A program made the position numbers and the translations under genes. Below are positions 57,614 through 64,000 of a DNA stretch of 64,000 nt, piece by piece (positions within the stretch are counted from its first letter, which is position 1; every line of letters starts with the position of its first letter). Source of the DNA: Lamellibrachia columna (Eukaryota > Annelida > Polychaeta > Sabellida > Siboglinidae); assembly GCA_963662155.1 (NCBI GenBank), contig OY759263.1, forward strand, positions 16,628,194 to 16,692,193. Reading direction: 5' to 3'. A model generated the notes under the pieces. The model did not search any database and was not told the origin of the DNA. It saw only the letters and a list, made by a program, of their open reading frames with translations.

Positions 57614-58261
57614 CTGTAAAAAAATACATTAATGAATAGTTTATTATATTACGAATAGAAAATATAAAAAATTCATAATTTAACAATGTTGCCATTTTTC
57701 ACTCCGTCTATTCTATTCTCTTCTTGTATTGCCAAAAAATGTGTTATGTTAAGCCAATGTGTTATGTTAAGCCAATGTGTTATGTTGCATTATTTATGTG
57801 CCACTGACTTAAATTAATACTTAATGTGGAACAACTGAACAGTTCTCCATTAACTCCCAACTATTATAATACAATAAAACAAATGAATAAATAGTGAAAT
57901 AATCTAAACAACGACAACTGTGTGCAAGGGTACACTTATCTTGCATATAATCCTGTTTACTTGGACTCTAACTTATAAAAAAATAACAATTCAAAAACTG
58001 TAGATATAGATTGGAAGATGCATACTGCCAATATGTGGATTTGCAAATAGAAATGTAAATGACATGTTAAAAAGGGAAATATTATCATAATTTATCTACC
58101 CAAACACAAGCATTTTAAGTGCAGAAAAAAATTAGGGGGGTCACTACAATACGTCATTACTTTTCCGAACACATACCAATATATTATGATGGGCTGAATG
58201 TTTGGCGAAACCTTATTTTGAACAATGAACCCTGTAAACAACAAAGTGGCAACAAGCATTA
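57614..58261. other. Intron, no gene
   Basis: AT-rich intron of the NLR gene. A short 18-bp triplication (TGTTATGTTAAGCCAATG) lies at about 57738-57786. Confidence 0.6.
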
Positions 58262-58988
58262 TAATAGAGTCGTTGTGTCAATAATAACATGAATTGTTTC
58301 TTACTAACACAGGGAAACCCGTAGGTCCAACATGAGTCATTCTGTCAATAACAACATGTATTGTTTCTTACTGACACAGGGAAACATACAGATCCGATAT
58401 GATTCATTGTGTCAATAACAACATGTATTGTTTCTTACTGACACAGGGAAACAAACAGGTCCAACAAGAGTTATTGTGTCAATAACAACATGTCTTGCTT
58501 CTTACTAACACATGGAAACATATAAGTCTAACATGAGTCATTGTGTCAATAACAACATGTATTGTTCCTTACTGACACAGGGAAACATATAGGTCCTACA
58601 TGAGTCATTGTATCAATAACAACATGAACTGTTTCTTACTGACACAGGGAAATACATAGGTCCAACATGAGTCATTGTGTCAATAACAACATTTACTGTT
58701 TCTTACTGACACAGGGAAACATACAGATCCAATATGATTCATTGTGTCAATAACAACATGTACTGTTTCTTACTGACACAGGGAAACACATAGGTCCAAC
58801 ATGAGTCATTGTGTCAATAACAACATGTACTGTTTCTTACTGACACAGGGAAACACATAGGTCCAACATGAGTCATTGTGTCAATAACAACATGTACTGT
58901 TTCTTACTGACACAGGGAAACACATAGGTCCAACATGAGTCATTGTGTCAATAACAACATGAACTGTTTCTTACTGACACAGGGAAAC
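58262..58988. repeat. 67-bp tandem array, about 11 copies (left part)
   Basis: The unit contains GTGTCAATAACAACATGTA, TTTCTTACTGACACAGGGAA and CCAACATGAGTCATT. The period is 67 bp: the block TTACTGACAC starts at 58301, 58368, 58435 and so on to 58971. The array resumes after the LINE at about 62275-62420. Confidence 0.95.
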
Positions 58989-59029
58989 ATACCTTCCTTG
59001 TGGACTGTTACCTTGTCGTGGTAAGGAGG

Positions 59030-59130
59030 CTTGTGTACCCCTATGACCCTCTGAGCTATACCAGTGGGAGGCAACTCCTGGCAGGTCCAACCATACCGGG
59101 CAGGTCTGGGGCGAGTGGTCAGACAAAGCA
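59030..59130 (+). ncRNA. Conserved structured 5' leader of LINE (candidate)
   Basis: TACCTTGTCGTGGTAAGGAG, GAGCTATACC and a GGAG-GCAA-CTCC hairpin with GNRA tetraloop, followed by CAGGTCCAACCAT. I recall similar leaders (TTGTCGTGG...GGAGCTATG...) in front of this LINE type in many animals, suggesting a conserved RNA fold. Some LINEs of this class carry HDV-like self-cleaving ribozymes at their 5' end; I could not confirm that fold here. Confidence 0.3.
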
Positions 59131-59233
59131 CAGTCCAGCCACATCTCTTGATCATGGAGCCAGGGAGGAAAATGGTCTACGACCACTGCGGAAAACGTGT
59201 GGGCACAGCGGCTTGGGCTAATCACCTACTCAG

Positions 59234-61606
59234 TTGTTACTGAAATCGATTACAGAAACCGAAACCATGAATACTCAACCACACCTCGATCTGAGCAAAG
59301 CAGGCTGTCCTGAAAGGGTGCGTATGAATCCCTTGGGTGAAAGCGGACAGGAAGCCCAAGGGAGGAAAAGTCTGCTACAGCTCAAGTCAAAAATTAGAAT
59401 TGGATGCTGGAATGTGAGGACACTGTACCAAGCAGGAAAACTGGCACAGCTCGCCAAAGAAATGAGAAGATACAAGCTGAGCATCATTGGAGTCTGTGAA
59501 AGCAGATGGAACACCTTTGGGAAGGTTACAACTAGCTCTGGAGAAACTTACTTGTACTCTGGGAATGAGAAAGAAGATGCGCACACACATGGAGTAGGGC
59601 TGCTCCTCTCAAAGGATGCAGCAAAAAGTCTCATCGAATGGGAACCAGTCTCGGAGAGAATCATCACAGCCAGGTTTACATCAAAAGGTCGGAACATCAC
59701 CATTATACATTGCTATGCACCAACCAACTCTGCTGAATTTGAAGAGAAAGAGACCTTCTACCATCATCTACAAACAGTCACTCAAAAACTACCGAAGAGG
59801 GATATCCAAGTTGTTATGGGGGATATGAATGCCAAGATTGGAAAGGATAATGACAATTGGAAAGGCACAATGGGGAAAGAAGGTCTGGGACAGATGAATG
59901 AGAACGGTCTCCTGTTTGCAGATTTCTGTACTCTCAATGAACTGATAATCGGAGGAACTCTCTTTCCACACAAGCCTACACACAAAGCCACATGGATATC
60001 CCCAGATCTAAAGACGGAAAACCAAATTGACCACATAACAATCACCAAGAAATGGAGGAGAGTGCTTCTAGACGTCAGAGTGAAAAGAGGAGCTGACATT
60101 AATTCCGACCACCACCTCCTTGTGGGTGAATTTAGGATGAAGCTAGCAGCAAAGAAGAAGACGGATAACGAGGTACAAAGAAGGTTTGAGATAAGAAAAC
60201 TTCAAAATACTAAAATACGACAGGAACTGGGAATCACACTACGGAACAGGTTCCAAGCATTGGAAGAGGGAAAAAACATTGATGAAAAGTGGGCAAGATG
60301 CAAGAATGCAATTACAGACACCTGTGAACAAGTCCTAGGCTGCTGGGAAGCTATTGAGGCAAGGAGGGAGACTAAAATGAAATTCAACAAGGAAGCAGAT
60401 GACACAAGAAAAAAAAAACTGCAGCAGGAATACCAGGAAAGAAACAAAACAGTTAAAAATAAGACAAAGAGGGACAACAAAACATATGTCGAAAAACTAG
60501 CAAACGAGGCTGAGATCGCAGCTAGGCAAAACAACTCCAGAGAGTTATACAAGATCACCAAACAGCTAGCAGGGAAGAACGGGTTGACTAATCACCCCAT
60601 CAGGGACAAACAGGGAAACCTTCTCACTAAGGAATCTTTACAGTTACAACGCTGGAAAGAATATTTCCAAGATATCTTGAATAGGCCTCCACCAGACTCA
60701 ATCCCAGACATTGAGGAAACAAATGAAGACCTTAACATTAATTGTGGTAGGATATCCAAAGAGGAGATCAAGAGAGCCATCAAAAAGCTGAAGCTAGGCA
60801 AAGCACCTGGAATTGACAATATACCATCTGATGTCTTAAAAGCTGATATTGGGGCCACCACAGACGTTTTATACAGCGTGCTAAATGAGATCTGGGATAA
60901 AGAGGAAATACCAACTGAATGGAAGACAGGTATGCTAGTTACAATACCCAAGAAAGGGAACCTCAGTGAATGTAAGAACTGGAGAGGGATCATGCTTCTA
61001 TCAGTGCCCAGTAAAATGCTCTGCCGTATCATCGTAGATAGGATACAAGAAACAGTTGACAAGAAGCTAAGAAAGGAACAAGCTGGCTTTAGAAAGGATA
61101 AATCCTGCACAGATCACATTGCTACACCCAGGATTATCGTTGAACAATGCATTGAATGGCAGAGCTCCCTTTACATAAACTTTGTGGACTTCGAAAAAGC
61201 ATTTGATAGTATAGATAGGACAGTTCTATGGAAGCTCCTGAGGCATTATGGTTTACCCACAACATTTTTAACCCTAATAAAGAACATGTACGATGGTTTT
61301 ACTGGTCATGTCATCTTTAATGGACAAGTTTCAGTAGGCTTCCAGATTGGAACTGGAGTACGACAGGGATGCTTGCTATCTCCACTGCTATTTCTGATAG
61401 CCATAGACTGGACAATGAAAAGATCCACAGAACACCATCGTACTGGGATCCAGTGGAACTTGTTCTCACAACTAGAAGACTTGGATTTTGCAGATGATCT
61501 AGCACTACTCTCAAAACCCATAAACACATGCAACAAAAAACAGAAAGGCTTCAAGAAAAAAGCAGCCAACTGGGTCTTAAGATCAATGTGGGAAAGACAA
61601 AGGTGA
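59234..61606 (+). CDS. LINE endonuclease-reverse transcriptase, frameshifted
   Basis: A frame of 790 codons. Endonuclease at about residues 55-300: IGCWNVRTLYQAGKLAQLAK, MGDMNAKIGKD and NSDHHLLVGE with the catalytic SDH. A lysine-rich linker follows at about 320-470. Reverse transcriptase at about 490-780: KLGKAPGIDNIPSD, PKKGNLSECKNWRGI, RKEQAGFRKDKSCTDHI, motif A FVDFEKAFDSIDR (about 649), GVRQGCLLSPLLF (about 709) and motif C DFADDLALLS (about 751). Proteins of this type are often mislabelled craniofacial development protein 2 in animal databases. The true frame leaves this one at about 61515 by loss of one base (after LLSK), so the last 25 codons are spurious. Confidence 0.92.
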   Translation: MLLKSITETETMNTQPHLDLSKAGCPERVRMNPLGESGQEAQGRKSLLQLKSKIRIGCWNVRTLYQAGKLAQLAKEMRRYKLSIIGVCESRWNTFGKVTTSSGETYLYSGNEKEDAHTHGVGLLLSKDAAKSLIEWEPVSERIITARFTSKGRNITIIHCYAPTNSAEFEEKETFYHHLQTVTQKLPKRDIQVVMGDMNAKIGKDNDNWKGTMGKEGLGQMNENGLLFADFCTLNELIIGGTLFPHKPTHKATWISPDLKTENQIDHITITKKWRRVLLDVRVKRGADINSDHHLLVGEFRMKLAAKKKTDNEVQRRFEIRKLQNTKIRQELGITLRNRFQALEEGKNIDEKWARCKNAITDTCEQVLGCWEAIEARRETKMKFNKEADDTRKKKLQQEYQERNKTVKNKTKRDNKTYVEKLANEAEIAARQNNSRELYKITKQLAGKNGLTNHPIRDKQGNLLTKESLQLQRWKEYFQDILNRPPPDSIPDIEETNEDLNINCGRISKEEIKRAIKKLKLGKAPGIDNIPSDVLKADIGATTDVLYSVLNEIWDKEEIPTEWKTGMLVTIPKKGNLSECKNWRGIMLLSVPSKMLCRIIVDRIQETVDKKLRKEQAGFRKDKSCTDHIATPRIIVEQCIEWQSSLYINFVDFEKAFDSIDRTVLWKLLRHYGLPTTFLTLIKNMYDGFTGHVIFNGQVSVGFQIGTGVRQGCLLSPLLFLIAIDWTMKRSTEHHRTGIQWNLFSQLEDLDFADDLALLSKPINTCNKKQKGFKKKAANWVLRSMWERQR

Positions 61607-62246
61607 TGAAAGTCAACAGCAGATCCTCCGAACCCATCTCACTAGAAAGTGGTACTGTTGAGGAAGTACAGGACTTCATCTACCTCGGGAGCAACATCAG
61701 TACAAATGGTGGAGCTGACAAAGATGTGGAGCTACGCATCAATAAAGCTCGCCATGCCTTCAGAACTCTACGCCCTGTATGGCTCTCTTCCCAACTATCC
61801 ATAAACACTAAGATCCACATTTTCCACACCAACGTTAAACCAGTTCTTCTGTATGGCTGTGAAATGTGGAAAACTACTCAGTCTCTCAACAACAAACTCC
61901 AAGTCTTCATCAACAGTCGCCTCCGATACATCTTTAAGGTATGGTGGCCTAACAAAATATCAAATAAAGAGCTCTGGAAGAAAACCAAACAGGAAGAAAT
62001 AAGCACTACAATCAAGAGGAGAAAATGGAGCTGGATTGGCCACTCAGAAAAGATCCAACAAATACAACCAAACAAGCACTGGACTATAACCCACAAGGAA
62101 AGAGAAGACAAGGAAGGCCAAAAATCAACTGGAGACGCTCCACACTACAAGATCTTGAAAAAGTGGGGGTCACCTGGCAAGAGGCCAAAGCTATAGCCCA
62201 GAAGAGAGTGAGGTGGAGAAACATGGTTGACGCCCTATGCTCCTGA
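61528..62246 (+). pseudogene. LINE protein C-terminal part, shifted frames
   Basis: Continuation of the reverse transcriptase after the break: QLGLKINVGKTKVMKVN, DFIYLGSNISTNGGADKD, VKPVLLYGCEMWKTT and RRKWSWIGH. A second one- or two-base change at about 62045 moves to the frame with LRKDPTNTTKQALDYNPQGK, RRQGRPKINWRR and KRVRWRNMVDALCS, ending at a TGA. The order (LGS.I...G, LYGCE.W, W.GH, RGRPK..W) is that of RTE-type LINE tails. Two lesions make the copy inactive although otherwise well kept. Confidence 0.88.
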
Positions 62247-62275
62247 AGGGACCAAGAGGATTAAGTAAGTAAGTA

Positions 62276-62420
62276 ACTGTTTCTTACTGACACAGGGAAA
62301 TACATAGATCCAACATGAGTCATTGTGTCAATAACAACATGTACTGTGTCTTATTGACACAGGAAAACATACAGGTCCAATATGAGTCATTGTGTTAATA
62401 ACATGTATTGCTTCCATTAA
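62276..62420. repeat. 67-bp tandem array, right part (2 copies)
   Basis: TTTCTTACTGACACAGGGAA then CATGAGTCATTGTGTCAATA repeat once more with period 67, in the same orientation and phase as the left part. The LINE is therefore inserted inside the array. Confidence 0.93.
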
Positions 62421-62559
62421 ATTACATATCCACACCAGCAGAGTTTTGAAATAGTCCATTATGGTTACACAGGTACTACTTTTACCTATGCATTGCGTCT
62501 TAGCATTCAAAACAAAGTAAATAAACTAAGAGCTATTTTATGTAACATTATTGACATAC

Positions 62560-62689
62560 CTTCTACTGTCTGGAAAGCTGACTGGAAGAGTTCCCTCAGA
62601 TGTCTTAGCATATCATCAAGGATGACTTTCACGAGGCGCCAATACCTCTCTTCCTTGGGGGTCAGCGCCAACAAGCTACTACTACTACT
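62560..62689 (-). CDS. N-terminal exon of NLR gene (HEPN-like?)
   Basis: The exon has acceptor CTTACTTTCAG and donor GAAG/GTATGT, 130 nt, open. It reads SSSSSLLALTPKEERYWRLV, then KVILDDMLRHLRELFQSAFQ and TVEG. The one-base carry pairs with the NACHT exon start to give Asp, so the two exons join in frame across a 4.9 kb intron. The L-TP-EE-x-Y-x-RL pattern resembles the start of DZIP3-type HEPN helical domains that precede NACHT in some invertebrate NLRs; only the first helices are present. Upstream exons were not found. Confidence 0.6.
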
Positions 62690-62797
62690 CTGAAAGTAAG
62701 CAAACATGTGACTACTTGAATGTATAGACATTTTTATTTCTCTGCTTGTTAAATTATATATTGTTTAAATCACAAGAAACTTCGTTCACATATCCGA

Positions 62798-62851
62798 CTA
62801 TTTTGGCCGTGTTTGACGGCCTTTGTCAGCTCTGTGAGACACGGCCGAAAT
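62798..62851. repeat. Stem-loop, 13-bp arms
   Basis: ATTTTGGCCGTGT and ACACGGCCGAAAT are inverted copies with one mismatch, around a loop of about 27 bases. Lies just upstream (in minus orientation) of the NLR N-terminal exon. Confidence 0.7.
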
Positions 62852-64000
62852 ATTCAGAGATATGAACCACATTTCTTTTGAGATATACAATGTCTAAATA
62901 TGTGACTCTTTGAACAATATGTTGCCCTACAGGGAACAACACACATTACTATTATATTTGTATTATACAACCCTGACAATTGGTAGTAAGCACACTATCA
63001 TCATTGCATGTTACCAGTGTACATGTCTTGGTAGAAGCACCTCCATGGATGTGCGTGATTTGGCGCTTTGTATAAATGTGTTGCTAGGGTAATGCTTTTG
63101 GAACCGATACCATGAAACGAGTTAAGTAAGTTATCCACACAATGACTTTGATCACATTTCCATAGCTACTGCTATCCCTGCTGTTATACCATGGGTTTTC
63201 TCCACAAATACATAATGTCAAAACATCTAACATGATTACACATACTATCTGACATGACTCTGATTTGTACACTTGGATAACAGTGTTTCATAAATTGTTT
63301 AAATATTGAAAGACAGCCTTATATCAAAGACCTAACATTTAGTTTGGTTTAAGGTGGCCGATTACCTTGAAATAAAAGTATTTAAACTTTAAATTTTAAA
63401 GGTTGTTTGAAATCAATTCGAACCCAAAGACAAATAAAGTTGAGGGTCCCGGAGGGTCCCGTGCAATTTTTTTAAAGTAACAGCTACGTCACCAACAAAA
63501 TTAGCAAAATACTGTACTCTGATCATAATCAACCATAACTCGAGATTTATTTACAATTTAAATATAAAACTTGCAGAAATATTGCAATTTGATATGTTCA
63601 TATTATATAAAGCGTAATATGTCAAACTGAAATGGTAATTTTTTTTATTTTATGTAATTTATTAAGTCAAAGAAATACCACATTTTAGCCAAATGTCGAC
63701 AATATGCAATATCTGACCCACAAGGAGCAATGTAACTTCAGTAAAATTTTGCTAAGATGTTCATTTATTAATTATCTGTATAAAATGGCAAAAAAAGTTG
63801 TATGGTCCCGTGCATTTTTTTGTAATTATAGTAACAGCTACGTCAGCAACAAGAATACATTTTTTTATCAAAACCCACATTTGACTACAACGACTAATGC
63901 TATTTGGCCAAAATGTTAATTTATTATTTATCTCTATACAGAAAGAAAAGAATTATTCAAGTCCCAGACATTTTTTTACGTTTTGCAATGTTGAAAGCAC
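62852..64000. other. No gene; a two-copy dispersed repeat
   Basis: GGTCCCGTGCAATTTTTTTA then GTAACAGCTACGTCACCAAC at about 63455 recurs at about 63804 (GTAACAGCTACGTCAGCAAC), a tandem unit of about 350 bp. Otherwise AT-rich and unrecognised to the window end. Confidence 0.6.

Larger units (their letters stand above)
58989..62275 (+). mobile_element. Nearly full-length LINE (EN + RT) in the 67-bp array
   Basis: The insert starts near CTTCCTTGTGGACTG, has a 5' leader of about 240 bp, one long reading frame with endonuclease and reverse transcriptase, a C-terminal domain, and a 3' end of (TAAG)3-4 at about 62262-62275. Such short tandem tails are usual for RTE-type elements. Array sequence AACTGTTTCTTACTGACACA ends the left flank and begins the right flank, consistent with a target duplication of about 25-30 bp, though array periodicity makes this uncertain. 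Two single-base frameshifts are present. Confidence 0.92.
44222..62689 (-). pseudogene. NLR-type gene (NACHT + LRR), degraded
   Basis: Minus-strand gene remnant covering 18 kb. Order of transcription: N-terminal exon 62689-62560; NACHT exon 57613-56114; LRR exons 55591-55513, 50671-50605, 49780-49689, 49336-49244, 48154-48062, 47755-47663, 46907-46825, about 46159-46090, 45911-45831 and 45334-45259; possible last exon from 44283. Phases join correctly where checked (first exon to NACHT, last two LRR exons). NLR proteins are cytosolic sensors that oligomerise through NACHT and sense through LRRs. Frameshifts, stops and deletions in the NACHT and several LRR exons make this copy a pseudogene. 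Introns host many repeats. Confidence 0.85.

Noticed and set aside
58262..58988. CRISPR-like array of 67-bp period
   Set aside because: The whole 67 bp repeats; there are no variable spacers.
59234..61606. Host gene for a craniofacial development protein
   Set aside because: That database name for such proteins is a known mislabel; endonuclease and reverse transcriptase motifs show it is a LINE.

Overview
This 64 kb window is animal nuclear DNA, not bacterial. Coding matches occur as short exons bounded by GT/AG splice sites. The rest is AT-rich, with long microsatellites, minisatellites, many fragments of non-LTR retrotransposons (LINEs), tRNA-derived SINEs, DNA transposons and an LTR relic. 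An NLR-type (NACHT plus LRR) gene, LINEs whose first protein is an SGNH esterase, and a DUF4806 exon pair suggest an aquatic invertebrate. A cephalochordate-like or other marine genome is my best guess, but the species cannot be fixed from the sequence alone. No complete, undamaged host gene is visible.

Layout. 0-4.4 kb: nested, decayed LINEs. 4.6-6.5 kb: GGGA repeat, a near-perfect hairpin, SINEs and another LINE tail. 6.9-7.9 kb: two exons of a DUF4806-type protein with one frameshift. 8.6-9.2 kb: TTGGCCCAATG tandem repeat. 10.1-12.8 kb: a 45-bp minisatellite containing an exact-looking 480-bp higher-order duplication, then about 94 copies of CGGT and about 103 of GT. 12.8-16.5 kb: an 0.8 kb unit in three diverged copies and very long TA/CATA tracts. 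17.9 kb: an ETS+YY1-like promoter motif over an 83-codon reading frame. 21.1-24.8 kb: a recent 1.83 kb tandem duplication carrying candidate exons. 24.7-31 kb: LINE fragments, a 31-bp minisatellite, pieces of an aquatic-invertebrate transposon-type protein, and a solo LTR whose empty site can be read from a paralogous repeat.

31.7-42.1 kb (+ strand): isolated exons that look like glycine-cleavage T-protein (AMT), dyskerin (DKC1) and a monocarboxylate transporter (SLC16), plus two unidentified exons. Splice signals are kept, but there are CpG-type substitutions and single frameshifts, so these look like gene fossils. Two non-autonomous hAT-like elements with perfect 8-bp target duplications lie among them.

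44.2-62.7 kb (- strand): one large NLR-type gene (N-terminal exon, NACHT exon, about ten single-repeat LRR exons). Splice phases agree where I could check them, but the NACHT exon has several frameshifts, a stop, an internal deletion and altered Walker motifs. Its introns hold LINE fragments, a 67-bp satellite and a nearly full-length LINE (endonuclease plus reverse transcriptase) inserted inside that satellite. The retrotransposon proteins copy themselves; the host-derived exons appear to be remnants. If functional, the NLR would have been an intracellular sensor.
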